A stretch of 64,000 bases of DNA from Halichoerus grypus (Eukaryota > Chordata > Mammalia > Carnivora > Phocidae): contig NC_135721.1 of the NCBI RefSeq assembly GCF_964656455.1, forward strand, positions 45,391,530 through 45,455,529, read 5' to 3'. Position 1 is the first letter of the stretch, and every line of letters begins with the position of its first letter. Under the pieces are notes generated by a model. It ran no database searches. It worked only from the letters and a program-made list of their open reading frames with translations, and had not been told where the DNA came from. The translations under genes were made by a program, and so were the position numbers. This document shows positions 22,322 to 33,790 of this stretch, one piece after another.

Positions 22322-23927
22322 TATTTTTATTTTATTTTATTTTATTATGTTATGTCAGTCACCATTCATTACATCATTAGTTTTTGATGTAGTTTTCCAT
22401 GATTCATTGTTTGCATATAACACCCAGTTCTCCATTCAATACATGCCCTCCTTAATACCCATCACCGGGCTAACCCATCCTCCCACCCCCCTCCCCTCTA
22501 AAACCCTCAGTTTGTTTCTCAGAGTCCATAGTCTCTCATGGTTCGTCTCCCCCTCCGATTTCCCCCCCTTCATTTTTCCCTTCCTACTATCTTCTTTTTT
22601 TTTTTAACATATATTATTTGTTTCAAAGGTACAGGTATGTGATTCATCAGTCTTACACAATTCACAGTGCTCACCATAGCACACACCCTCCCGAATGTCT
22701 TTCACCCAGCCACCCCATCCCTCCCACCCCCCACCACTCCAGAAACCCTCAGTTTGTTTCCTGAGATTAAGAATTCCTCATATCAGTGAGATCATATGAT
22801 ACTTGTCTTTCTCTGATTGACTTATTTCGCTTAGCATAATACCCTCTAGTTCCATCCACGCCTTTGCAAATGGCAAGATTTCGTGGGGTTTTTTGATGGC
22901 TGCATAATATTCCATTGTATATAAATATCACATCTTTATCCATTCATCTGTCAATGGACATCTAAGCTCTTTCCATAGTTTGGCTGTTGTGGACTTTGCT
23001 GCTATAAACATTGGGGTGCACATACCCCTTTGGATCACTACATTTGTATCTTTGGGATAAATACTCAGTAGTATAATTGCTGGGTTATATGGTAGCTCTA
23101 TTTTCAACTTTTTGAGGAACCTCCATACTCTTCCAGAGTGGCTGCACCAGCTTCCATTCCCACCAACAGTGTAGGAGGGTTCCCCTTTCTCCGCATCCTC
23201 ACCAATATCTGTCATTTCATGACTTGTTAATTTTAGCCATTCTGACTGGTGTGAGGTGGTATCTCATTGAGGTTTTGATTTGGATTTCCCTGATGCCGAG
23301 TGATGTTGAGCACTTTTTTCATGTGTCTCTTGGCCATTTGGATGTCTTCTCTGCAGAAATGTCTGTTCATGTCTTCTGCCCATTTCTTGATTGGATTCTT
23401 TGTTCTTTGGGTGTTGAGTTTGATAAGTTCTTTATAGATTTTGGATACTAGCCCTTTATCTGATATGTCATTTGCAAGTATCTTCTCCCATTCTGTCAGT
23501 TGTCTTTTGGTTTTGTTGACTCTTTCCTTTGCTGTGCAAAAGCTTTTTATCTTGATGAAGTTCCAATAGTTCATTTTGCCCTTGCTTCCCTTGCCTTTGG
23601 TGATGTGTGTAGGAAGAAGTTGCTGCAACTGAGGTCGAAGAGGTTGCTGCCTGTGTTCTCCCCTAGGATTTTGATGGATTCCTGTCTCACATTAGGTCTT
23701 TCACCCATTTTGAGTCTATTTTTGTGTGTGGTGTAAGGAAATGGTCCAGTTTCATTCTTCTGCATGTGGCTGTCCAATTTTCCCAACACCATTTGTTGAA
23801 GAGACAGTCTTTTTTTCCATTGGACATTCTTTACTGCTTTGTCAAAGATTAGTTGACCATGGAGTCGAGGGTCCATTTCTGGACTCTCTATTCTGTTCCA
23901 TTTGCCTATGTGTCCATTTTTGTGCCA
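22322..23927 (-). mobile_element. Carnivore L1, 5'-truncated, with perfect TSD
   Basis: Antisense L1 of about 1.6 kb. An A-rich (TTTTA)n tail on the left is followed by a 3' UTR with 'ctcagtttgtttctcagagt', then the ORF2 C-terminal region, ending in 'tttgcctatgtgtccatttt'. A perfect 15-bp duplication 'gatggtccctttaat' flanks it (22307-22321 and 23928-23942). It lacks the ORF1, endonuclease and reverse transcriptase core, so it is immobile. It is much better preserved than the other L1 pieces in the window. Confidence 0.95.
22928..23876 (-). pseudogene. L1 ORF2 C-terminal remnant, frameshifted
   Basis: Three antisense open segments, 23876-23571, 23628-23233 and 23215-22928, together follow the L1 ORF2p C-terminal region in order. 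Landmarks are '[14 protein letters not shown]', '[12 protein letters not shown]', '[20 protein letters not shown]', '[14 protein letters not shown]' and '[17 protein letters not shown]'. The shifts in frame between segments show indels, so this is a dead fragment. In a full L1, ORF2p supplies endonuclease and reverse transcriptase. Only the part downstream of the RT, including the cysteine-rich neighbourhood, is represented. Confidence 0.9.
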
Positions 23928-24062
23928 GATGGTCCCTTTAATATGAAGGTGTCTTTGTTGATGCTTAATCCTGACTCAAAAATTGCTGATTTGGGCTCTG
24001 CTGTAAAATTCCTGTGTGCTGTAGTCTTATAACTATGATACTACCTTTATTCTATTTTACCT

Positions 24063-24239
24063 GCGTTTCTCAATCTGGGTACTATAGACATTTTAGTCAA
24101 GATCACTATTTGCTGTATATCTTTGCATTGAATGATGTTTATCAGCATCCCTAGTCTCTATCCACTAGATGCCAGTAACACCTTCCCCTTAGGTATAACA
24201 ACCAAAAATGTTTCCAGACATTGCCAAATGTCCTTTTGG
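24063..24239 (-). mobile_element. MER5A hAT MITE
   Basis: 'gtttctcaatctgggtacta', 'catccctagtctctatccac', 'tagatgccagtaacacc' and 'ttccagacattgccaaatgt' give antisense MER5A order. The 5' terminus is degraded. Confidence 0.88.
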
Positions 24240-24671
24240 AATGATTGCATTATATATTTATTGACTATATTCCTTTGATGATTGATAATTATTCCTTTCC
24301 CTTATGTTCCTGGAAGTGTATGGGAGGAAGGAGCCTGGACAGGTATGCTTCATCCTTGTTTGCCTTTTTTGAAATTCCATTTTTTAATCTTATATGCTTG
24401 TTATTTTTAACCCCCCCAAAATTTGTTCTGTAAGGCCCCTAGTAGGCACTGGGGGAAAATGGCAATTTATAAATTATAGACCCCAAATAAAATATAATAT
24501 GTGTCAAAATATGGGACTTTCCGTTGTCTGGGCATTAATTCTTCATAACAATTCATTCCCTTAACCAGGCACATGAGCCCCAGGATTAATTTTTGGCTCA
24601 GATGTTTGTAATCACAGCATAGAGAGTATCGCAAAACAAACAAATAGACAAGTCCACGGATAGGGCACTCA

Positions 24672-25315
24672 AGAAGAATTTATTCAATAAGGCAATAAAT
24701 ATTTATTGTGTGTCCTATATACCAAGTATTATGCTAAGTACTCAGGATACATCAGTGAAAAAAAAAGTAGATTAAAAACAGAAAACATGTCATCCCCTCA
24801 TCTAACTTTAATCTATAGGAAGAGATAAAAAATAAACATGATAAATAAGTGAACATCAAGAGACAGGGATCCTACAGACCACTTTAGGAGTTTGTTGGCC
24901 ACAGTAAGTAAATTGCATGGTATATTGGAAGCCGGTAAATGGTATGAAGATAAACAAAGCAGGGCAAGAGACAAGGAGTACATATATGAGGTTGTGTTTA
25001 AACTGAACTGGGTTGGATAGTGAAGAACTCTCTAACAATCTGACTGTGTGCAAAGTCATGGATATGACTTAGGGAAGAACATTTAACCTGGGAAACAGCA
25101 AGTTCAAAGGCCTGTGGCAGGCACATACCTGCCATGGTGTAAGATTATGTGGCTGGGACAGAATGAATGAAAAGATAAAGTCAAAGAGATGTTGAGGGGG
25201 GCACTGGCTTGCGCAGGGCTAAATAAGCATGGAGGGACTTTGTACTTTGCACACTATTGAGAATCATTGGAAATGTTTGAGCAGATCATTCTTAGTAATG
25301 ATAGGATAACAAAGT
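24672..25315 (-). mobile_element. L2 LINE 3' region
   Basis: 'aataaatatttattgtgtgt', 'tgctaagtactcaggatac', 'gggaaacagcaagttcaaag', 'gcctgtggcaggcac' and 'aatcattggaaatgtttgag' follow the antisense L2 3' UTR and RT end almost continuously. Frames inside are artefacts. Confidence 0.85.
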
Positions 25316-25971
25316 TTTACTTCAACTACCATTTTTCAAAATAAGTGAAGAGTATATGCTACAGTGGTCAGAAAGGAATTTTTCAGGGGATGGAGCACCA
25401 TCTAAAAATTTTCTAACCTGATCTCAAATTTCCATGTGACTTTGCTATCTAAACATGTTGCTTTTTTGCTTAATGTTATACAAAATCAAAAGATCAAAAT
25501 CAACAAAAATATATCAATAAACCAGATCAAGTCACATATTATTATTACTTTTTAATCATTAAATGCTGTTTAAATCAGAAATGCTGTTGTCTCTACCTCA
25601 CAGAGTCAGTTTGAAGAGCTCAATAAGCCCACATTTTTGTGTTTTAAGAAAAATACCAAATATTTAGTTAGAGCCTAAACTAAGAACTCTTTGGCACAGA
25701 AATGGCTGTTTGGGTTGCTGTGTACCTCTTGTTAATGCCTTAGGGCTTCCCTGCTACAAGTCCATATTTTTTTTTCCTTCAGATATTATCCAGTGCCATT
25801 AAACTAATTCATAAGAACTAGTCATCTAATTAATAAGATTGTGTTCTCCATTTGCTCCTTTCTCTTCTTCTGGAATTCCTGTAATTCAGATAGTAGAGTG
25901 GTGCATTTCTCTTGTTTCTTAAGCTTTTCTTCTTACTTTTCATTTTTAAAAAAATTTTGTTTAGTGTTTGT
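25316..25971. other. Unique DNA, nothing recognised
   Basis: No gene or repeat family is identified. Confidence 0.5.
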
Positions 25972-26345
25972 CTTAGGTTAGGCCTCCATAACAAGAAACC
26001 ATAGGCTGGCTGGCTTAAACAGCAGCAATTTATATTGTCACAGTTCTGGAGGCTAGATGTCCAAAATCAGGGTGCCAGCATGGTTGAGTTCCATCAGGGT
26101 TCTATTTCTGGTGAGAGATTTCTTCCTGGCCAACTTCTATGTCCTTACATGGTGGAGAGAGAGAGAGAAAGAGCTCTCTCTCTTATTCTTCTTGTAAGGC
26201 CACCAATCCAATTGGATTAGGACTCTACTCTTATGACTTCATTTAACCTTAATTATCTCCCAAAAGCCCTTTCTCCAAATATAGGTACATTGAGGATTAG
26301 GGTATCAACATATGAATTTGGGAGGAACACAATTTAGTCCACAGC
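25972..26345 (-). mobile_element. Solo MaLR LTR (MST/MLT1 type)
   Basis: Antisense LTR: 'aatttatattgtcacagttc', 'tctggaggctagatgtcc', 'gtccttacatggtggagag', 'attatctcccaaaagccc', 'atcaacatatgaatttggga' and the end 'gtccacagca'. No internal region or partner LTR is adjacent, so it is solitary. A GA run with a CT run (26155-26185) forms a small local inverted repeat. This is a non-coding relic of an ancient ERVL-MaLR element. Confidence 0.9.
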
Positions 26346-27415
26346 AGGGTTGTTAAATAATTATTGGTATCCTAGAGCATAACTTTTTTTTCGGTATTTA
26401 TGTGCTCTGTTATCATTCTCTTTGTTTTTTTTTGTTTTTTTTTTAAGTGCATCTTGTATATAAATGTGTGTGTATGTGTGAAATACTTGTTTATGTATGT
26501 ATATATATCAGATCATTTCTTTGTAATAGTTTCTTGATTTCTGTTAAGAGTTTGAAATATTGTATTTTTTCCTTTGGCTCTAAACTTCTCTTATTAAATT
26601 TTCTTCAGAGAAGATCACCTGTGGCAATTTGTTGGTTTAATTCTATTCTTCAAGTAATTGAGTTCCTTAAACAAAGAGTAAATTCCCTTTGTCTACTAAT
26701 ACTATTCCATTTACACTAGACCAACCCTCACATGAGTGTGTGTTTATTATTGGCAGGGACTCAGAAGTCATTCATTAGCAAATGAACAGAAGTAATTCTT
26801 TCCCTGTGGGCTGAAAGTAAATGGGCTTCAGAGCTGAATCTTCTTGAGAAGCAAGGAGAGCCTCCTGCTTCTCAGTTTTTGACAAAAGAAGGAGGAGTAG
26901 GTCTCAGTTACATGAGAGAAAAATAATTCTACTTTTTAAAAATAATTCTACTTTTTGAGTAGAGCCCCTAAAGGCAGCCAGGACTGTAAGCTCAGCAATA
27001 TTTCCCCATATGTTAGCATAACATGTAGGCAGAAGCAATTCATCTCCTAATATTGGCAGGACACCTTGGGTCAGTTGGTGCCCAACAGGTACACTCCACC
27101 GTTCACACGTGCGACGATGCCTCAGTACCAAGAATTTATGCATGTGGCATCCCATTAGATCACACTTCCCTACCTCCCCCATCCCTCCTATCAATGTCTG
27201 TTATTTGTATTAGTTGAATCAGCCTAGCAGGACGTAGCAGAGACAACATCCTCCTAGGCCTGTTGTGCTCTGCCCGAGTCAGAGCCCTTAACACCTCTTT
27301 GACTTTATTTTTTCTTTCCTCCTTCTGTTCCAGGGGTCAGAGTTCACCTCAGTTTTAAAAAATTTTGTTTTATATATCTTGTGTTCTTGTTTTAGTCTCT
27401 TAAAAAGAACAAATT
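26346..27415. other. Unique DNA with a 19-bp tandem duplication
   Basis: 'aaaaataattctacttttt' occurs twice without a gap (26919-26937 and 26938-26956), perfectly. Frames of 90-96 codons at 26447-26719 and 26904-27194 have no recognised domain. Confidence 0.6.
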
Positions 27416-27419
27416 TAAT

Positions 27420-27835
27420 CATTTAACAAATGTTCACTTAGCAATCATTTGCTGTCTTGTTGGTGTTTATACAATTCTGTACCAGGTATAATTGGATAAA
27501 TAAGGGAATAGAAAGAGACTTCCTGACCTTCCTGAGTTTATTATACAATTAGAAGTTCAGACATGATTAAATAAACAGAGATGATTAAAATAAGCTTGGG
27601 ATAACCTCTTCTGACTTTGATATAAAGTCCTGTGGAAATACAAAATAGCGGCGGTCAGAATGAATTTAGAGTTCACCAAGAGACGTATTGAAGAAGACGT
27701 CTTAAAGCAGTTTTAAAGGAAGTCAGAGATGTGAGTGGGTGGAAATTGTTACCTAGCCTACGTGGAGAAAAAGCAAATGTGAGAATAAATGAAGGTGCAA
27801 TGAGGATTAGAAGATTTTCAAGTAAGCCAAGTTCA
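27420..27835 (-). mobile_element. L2 LINE relic
   Basis: 'tacaattctgtaccaggtat', 'gagacttcctgaccttcctg', 'gtcctgtggaaatac' and 'agtcagagatgtgagtggg' keep the antisense L2 3' order. Diverged. Confidence 0.65.
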
Positions 27836-28879
27836 GATATAGCTTCATTTATACGCCTAAAAAAAAAAACCTTAAATTTTCTTTAGCATGTATTTTTTTT
27901 TGTTTAGTAAACACAATTTTCATTTAACTCAGTGCATTTCAAGCTATGTGAAACAGTCTAGATCCAATGATAATTGCCAGGTTTCTACAATATGATTAGT
28001 TGTATTATAGGAAAATAGGGAAAATAGAGTATATCCATGTCTTATTCTCTGATTTCACCAGTTGTCTGCATAGAGATGGTACAAGAATAAGAAATTCATA
28101 CCCATTCCTCTGACCCAACCTCAGATAAAATCTGAATGAGTCTTGGGGAGGAAGGATTTCCCTAGCAGTGAACCGTGGAATCTTCATAAGAATTATTCTA
28201 AAACAGAGAAATGATGCAAAAGACATAGTTTGAAAAAGTGACCATCAAGAGTTTTAGCATATGCCTGATGGAAATTAGTGTGGTCTGATACTGATGCCTT
28301 TCTCCAGTAAATCATGATGAGGAAGAACCAAATATAAAGAAAGATTGCATTCTCATGATCCTCATTGCTACTGACTCAGAAACACTTGCTGAATTCTCAG
28401 CACTTCTTGTCCTAATAAAATGGTGAAATCATACAAAAAGGATAAACCACAGAAGTGCAAATTTCTAAAACTGAGGTCTAACAGAGGCTATATTTGGGAT
28501 ATGGGCTATTTACTTACTTTCCAAAGTGTCAGTTTGAGTGTTTTGTTCTAAAATGACTATTTAAGAAATTATTTTGCAATGTTTATTTTCCATTAAACAA
28601 ACAAATAACAGGGTAATAGTTCATGCACTAAAATGTTTAAAGTGAAAAAATGTTATTAAATTAAAAATGCTTCTTAGAGGTTTAAGTTATTGCAATGTAG
28701 TTGTTTTTTTAAATGGTTAACTTCTTATATTTTTAAATTCCTTGCCTACCATTTTAGAGACATCTGTTCATAAAGACATTTTAGGGAGTTAAAGCATACT
28801 AGCAGGCTATTTACAAAATGAAACTTAATATAAATACTTTCCTAAGCAAAGGCAAAATTTTTTGAAATACTACAAATTT
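27836..28879. other. Unique AT-rich DNA
   Basis: Nothing recognised. A 73-codon antisense frame near 28005-28226 has no supporting feature. Confidence 0.5.
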
Positions 28880-28891
28880 AAGTTACTTTGT

Positions 28892-29100
28892 GGGCGCCTG
28901 GGTGGCTCAGTTGGTTAAGCCACTGCCTTCGGCTCAGGTCATGATCCTGGAGTCCAGGGATTGAGTCCCGCATTAGGCTCCCTGCTCAGCGGGGAGTCTG
29001 CTTCTCCCTCTGACCCTCCCCCTTCTCATGCTCTCTCGCTCTCTTTCATTCTCTCTCTCAAATAAATAAATAAAATCTTTAAAAATAAATAAATAAATAA
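28892..29100 (+). mobile_element. Can-SINE (sense) of an inverted pair
   Basis: Head 'gggcgcctgggtggctcag', 'ctgccttcggctcaggtcat', CT tract, and a tail of AAATAA units. A perfect 12-bp duplication 'aagttactttgt' lies at 28880-28891 and 29101-29112. It faces an antisense SINE 97 bp downstream. Confidence 0.97.
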
Positions 29101-29199
29101 AAGTTACTTTGTATTGATTTTAGAAAATATTTTTGATTATGTCTTTTAAGAAATGCAAACCATTTATGTTTGGGGGGAAGCTTTTATTTTTACACATTT

Positions 29200-29398
29200 T
29201 TTTTTTTTTTTTTAAAGATTTTATTTATTTATTTGACAGAGAGACAGCGAGAGCAGGAACACAAGCAGGGGGAGTGGGAGAGGGAGAAGCAGGCTTCCCA
29301 CTGAGCAGGGAGCCCGATGTGGGACTCGATCCCAGGACCCTGGGATCATGACCTGAGCTGAAGGCAGACGCTTAACGACTGAGCCACCCAGGCGCCCC
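29200..29398 (-). mobile_element. Can-SINE (antisense) of an inverted pair
   Basis: Long oligo-T, then the inverted tail, GA tract, 'gaagcaggcttcccactgag' and the head 'gagccacccaggcgcccc'. A duplication 'tttacacattt' lies at 29189-29199 and 29399-29409. A 72-codon frame across it is an artefact. Confidence 0.97.
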
Positions 29399-29409
29399 TT
29401 TACACATTT

Positions 29410-29764
29410 GATATAATTTATTAGAGCAAGAGAAAATATATCTGATGTTAGCTACTGGAATGCTTACTTGAAAATTCTGCTCCCTGTTGTGAAGATAATA
29501 GAAATATAATAATTTAGTGTGTACTGCCCCACTGTCTTCACAAAAAATTACCGTAGCATGAAAATAAGCAAGAATCCACTCTCATTGCATTTATATTGTA
29601 TTAGCTATTCTCAAAAGAAATATTATAGATTTCTCACCTTTTTAAGGCTATTTTAATGCAAAAATTATATGAAAATCCACACACCAAAAATGTCCTTTGA
29701 TTGATAAATGTCCTTTGATTGATAAAGTACTGATAAAGTCAGTACTTAAGGAAAGAAATAAATG
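29410..29764. repeat. Unique DNA with an 18-bp tandem duplication
   Basis: 'atgtcctttgattgataa' is perfectly repeated at 29690-29707 and 29708-29725, followed at once by a small hairpin of 'agtactga' and 'tcagtact'. Nothing else is recognised. Confidence 0.75.
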
Positions 29765-29870
29765 TGGCAGATGAGTTGTTTTGCTTACCTGTAGCACCTA
29801 AAGCCATATTTGGCACAGAGAAAGTGCTCAAGCTGTATTTGTTGATTGAACAAATGACTGAGGGTACCAT
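29765..29870 (+). mobile_element. L2 LINE 3' end
   Basis: 'atatttggcacagagaaagt' then 'gctcaagctgtatttgttga' and 'ttgaacaaatgac' is the sense L2 3' terminus. Confidence 0.7.
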
Positions 29871-30949
29871 AATCATATATGTGTGTTCACTATTCCATTT
29901 TTAAGGAAAGAGTTATAATGGCTGGTGAACTAATATTTTTGAAGGCTTTTAAAGTATTTTTTATAACTAAGTCTAATAAAAGATGAAATGTTATAGCATT
30001 TTAATGATACCTCTTTATTTCAGAGACCTATTTTTTCAGTTACATACTAACTTCTTTTCTTGTTTTTTTCTTGACTCAGTTTCTTCAGTTTTTCTGCCAG
30101 AAAGGAGACCTTTTTGCTAAACATGGGAAGCCTAGTTCTAGGCTATAGTTTTGTCTGAAGTGGTATACTTTTACTTTTAATAATATTCCATTAATAAATG
30201 TCCATAGTAACAGAAACCTTTTAAAATAGTAATTTTCTGAACTTATTTGAAGGCAGGGTCAGAAAAGACAGAATTTTTTTCCTTGAGAATGGATTTGTAA
30301 TCATTTTGATGTTTGGCAAGTGTAAGCCTTTGTAAAAGGTGAACTGTATTTATGAACAAACCTAAGGCATTCAGTAACAACCACTACAAGTAAATGTTTG
30401 AGTGTATACAATATATTTATATATATTATATGTATATAATATACTTATTCATAAAAAATTCTAGATGAACTGAATAATTTGTAAGTGGCCACAGAATATT
30501 ATCTGTCACTAAAGGCCAAAAAGTATAATAGCATCTGGCTTGCTCATTTTGTAGGCCCATTGTGGAGGCTTTTGTGGAGGTGAATGTTTATTAGTTGTTA
30601 CAATTAATTTTGCAGTCATGATTGGAAAGTCCTCAAGATTTAAAGGACAAAATGAAATAAATATTATTCTAATTATAATAAAGCAGGTTGGGAAAGTGGA
30701 CTCTCCACACAAAGAGAAAAATACAAACCATATTTTATTTAAAAAAAAAAAGATGTCACGTGGACTATGGAGACAAAAATACTTGTATATTGTCATACTA
30801 CTCCTTGATTTGAAAGTATAAATTTAGAGAAATACTAGTCAATTATATAGATATCCTATAGATGATTGTGGTCATAATCTAATAATCAGAAATGAATCAA
30901 TTTTTTTTAATTTGGTTAGTTAATTAGCATTTACTGAATGACATTTGTT
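29871..30949. other. Unique AT-rich DNA
   Basis: A TA-rich tract lies at 30405-30450. Otherwise nothing is recognised. Overlapping frames on both strands at 30509-30821 have no domain. Confidence 0.5.
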
Positions 30950-31370
30950 TTTATTTATTTACACATGTGATAGATATCTAAGAAGTACTTATGATGTATC
31001 AAGCACTGTGCTAAAATCTGTGATACAGAAGCTGTGTTTGATCTCATGAAATTAAGGTTAGTAAGGTACATACAAATAAATAGGCAATCACTATGCAGAT
31101 GTTGAGAGAAAAGCAAGCTGCTGTGGAAAATTTCTAGAAGATATTCATAAAAGGGATTCTATAGGAGATTCCTAGGAAAGGTAGTACTGTTTAGTTGTAG
31201 TACTTAAGATGAAGCTATATGTTGAAAAGGAATTAAACAGGCAAATGGGTGGGGAAATAGAATGTTCAATGCAAACAAAACAGGTTCTCACATGCACAAA
31301 GGTTCTCATAGAGAATCGAGAGAATATGGTATCTGGCAAGACTTAAATGTAGGTCAAAATTGTTGATGCA
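30950..31370 (-). mobile_element. L2 LINE relic
   Basis: 'gtatcaagcactgtgctaaa', 'aataaataggcaatcac', 'aagatgaagctatatgttga' and 'gaatgttcaatgcaaacaa' follow the antisense L2 3' region order. Confidence 0.7.
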
Positions 31371-31959
31371 TGGAACTTAAGAAGGCCATGTGGTTAAACC
31401 TCAAATTCACCAAGAAATCTTGTTGGCTACAAAACTGAGAAAGAATGAATTTAAGGACTTAATATGTTCTCACACCTTGTATAAAAGAAAACAGTTTTCA
31501 AGTGGCAGATGCATTACAGAGAGTAGTCTTTAATATAGTAAAAGTGAATAAGTATTAGCATGAAGAAATGCATTTCTCTAAGCAAAGTCTGTGACATATA
31601 GTTAAGATAGAGCCATTCTTCCATTATATTGTGTATAGGAATATGATTTTACTAAAAGTACTCCCTTAGAAAGGAAATGTGTATCAAATATTTGGGTAAA
31701 GTGGGGAAACTTATTTGTGTCTTCTTTGGTGATTTTATGGTGAATTTGATTTGCAGTACACTGGATTGCAAGCATGTAAGTACAATTTAGAACCATAATC
31801 AATATTTCCTCCTTCCTACATCATTACCATTAAATCTTTCTAAACCTGTTATGGAATGATTGGATTTCAATAGGACTTTAGAGATTATCTTATCTACCTT
31901 CTTCATATTATATAGGAAAAAACACCATTGGAAGTAGTCAAATTCTATTATTTCCAATA
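31371..31959. other. Unique DNA
   Basis: Nothing recognised; the short antisense frames here are not supported as genes. Confidence 0.45.
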
Positions 31960-32105
31960 AAAATTGTATATATTTCAGGTGTACAGTGTGATGTTTTGAT
32001 AAATATATATATTGTGAAATGATTACCACACTCAAGATAATTACCACATCCGTCACCTCACACAATTACCGTAAGAGATCTACTCTTTTAGCAAATGGTC
32101 CATCT
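31960..32105 (-). mobile_element. L1 3' UTR fragment
   Basis: 'ttcaggtgtacagtgtgatg', 'ttttgataaatatatatatt', 'gtgaaatgattaccacac' and 'catccgtcacctcacac' are an antisense L1 3' terminal segment. Confidence 0.8.
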
Positions 32106-32399
32106 CTGATTTTAGTCTTGATGTTTTGATGTTTGACTTTCTAGCCAGGTATCTCATGCATTGGAAATGAATTATTGGTGCTGCGTAAATGTGAGGGGGA
32201 AAGGGTATAAAATGTGTACAGGGAGGACTAGGAGCCTTATTCATAGATCACATGGATCAATAAGCATATATTTCTTGGTATGACACTACACTGCTCACTT
32301 TCCTCCTGATCCTTTCCTAATAGCTTTTGGCTTCCCAAGAAAGCACGATTGGATCAGAACAATCCCTAATCACTATGAGAAATTATAGAAAAAAGCAAA
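32106..32399. other. Unique DNA
   Basis: Nothing recognised. Confidence 0.4.
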
Positions 32400-32660
32400 T
32401 CTTTTACTGACAGCAAATTATACTTAGGAACCTATCCTTATGGAGTTCATGGTCTCTAATTGGTTTTAATGCTGATAGTGGCTATGGTTGGCAAAGAAAT
32501 AGAGACAATTAAAACACACTGAGATAAATAGAAGTATGAGCAGGGCTCTTTGGGAACACAGAAGGAGGTCACTAATCAGACACGGTTTGGACAATGAACA
32601 AGGGAAGGCTTCCTTGGGCAGGACAATGAAACTAGCAGATAAGCTATTCTTATAACACTC
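32400..32660 (-). mobile_element. Probable L2 relic
   Basis: 'gagcagggctctttgggaac', 'acagaaggaggtcactaatc' and 'gggaaggcttccttggg' resemble an antisense L2-class repeat ('gaggtggcagggaaggct...'). Moderately diverged. Confidence 0.5.
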
Positions 32661-32679
32661 AATCAACATCTCTCTTCAA

Positions 32680-32800
32680 AGCATTTATCAGACTAAATTA
32701 TAATTATCTGTGTACTTGTCCATTTCATTTACAGACAAGGATCTGGTTTTGTCTTTATTTTCTCAGCTCTTAGTATAGTGCTTCACACTTAATGGATGGA
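32680..32800 (+). mobile_element. L2 LINE 3' end
   Basis: 'gtccatttcatttacagaca', 'aggatctggttttgtcttt' and 'cttagtatagtgcttcacac' match the sense L2 3' end, opposite in orientation to the preceding relic. Confidence 0.65.
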
Positions 32801-32868
32801 AGGAAGGTAGGAAAGGAGTAAAAGATGGGGGAGGGATGTAGGAAGAAAGGAATGAAAGTAAAAGAAAG
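32801..32868. repeat. Purine-rich GGAA/GAAA tract
   Basis: Mixed 'ggaagg', 'gaaagg' and 'gggagg' units directly after the L2 end, likely grown from its tail. Confidence 0.75.
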
Positions 32869-33279
32869 CCACCTGAATAATCAAGTGGAATTAGGAGCAC
32901 TTTTTATTATAGGAAGTCTAATCTTTCAACCCTCAACCATCTTGTCAGTCAGGAGTATTGCAAATATTTCCTCATTTTTCTGGTATATGTAAACAGATTT
33001 GTGATCATCCCTTCTTAGAAGAAAGTCCTACAGGGGAACACAGTCACCTGCCAAGTTAGAGTCAAGGACCCCAGCCATCTACACAGTTGGGGGAATTACT
33101 ATAACCCTGCATGTAACTAGACAGAAATATTATTGATATTTGCCTGGTGCTTTATGCTTCTAAAACATGGGTTCATATATAAACAGGTAATTTCATTCCA
33201 GGAGTTGATAGTGGGGTGGATGGTTAGGTGAGGGAGGTCCCTAGAGTAGGCATTTGTGTTTTGCTTCTCAATATCAATT
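32869..33279. other. Unique DNA
   Basis: Nothing recognised. A 106-codon antisense frame (33117-33437) continues into the next element and is not a gene. Confidence 0.45.
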
Positions 33280-33790
33280 CTTCCTCCTGCTGGAAATAAT
33301 GTCCCAAATTTCTTGTGAGAAATCATCCCTCTTATTCTCATGTGTGGGTAGAATTTTCTCCAACACTGGCTGTATTGGATTAAACCAATTGGACTATACA
33401 TTTCACACGGCACAATAATTGGTTCAGAGTAGCACATTCAGAACAAATGGATCAAAAGAAGCATTGCTGCAACTTCTGAAAAGGAAAACCTCTCACTGTG
33501 TCTGGAATGTTAGTGTGAGTTTGAGAGACGAGTTGCTGAGGTCAATTGGCTGTCATGAAGGGAAGCAGCTTGATGAGGAGACAGAGGAAGGGACTTGAGA
33601 TATGGATCTCCATGATCTGGTTTGAGCCTTAACCGCAAGTAAAGCCAGATCTGCCCATAATCTTTTCGGGTCTATGAACCAATCCATTTCTTTTTAGTTT
33701 AATAAACTTTGGGTCAAGATGCTTCCACTCACAAGTGAAAGAATCCTTATTGATGCAAGTGGTGAACTAGGAATTATAACACCTGCATTT
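33280..33790 (+). mobile_element. Ancient LTR-like repeat (MaLR-type), sense
   Basis: Same family as the antisense copy at 12430-12960, here in sense order: 'cacaataattggttcagagt', 'gaaggaagcagcttgatgag'-like text, 'ggatctccatgatctggttt', 'ctttttagtttaataaactt' and 'cacaagtgaaagaatcctt'. The last part fits an LTR end with an AATAAA signal. Name uncertain. Confidence 0.45.

Noticed and set aside
25972..26345. Full endogenous retrovirus
   Set aside because: Only one LTR is present, with no internal gag/pol-like sequence or second LTR nearby.
33117..33437. 106-codon antisense frame
   Set aside because: Overlaps the start of an ancient LTR-like repeat and shows no known motif.
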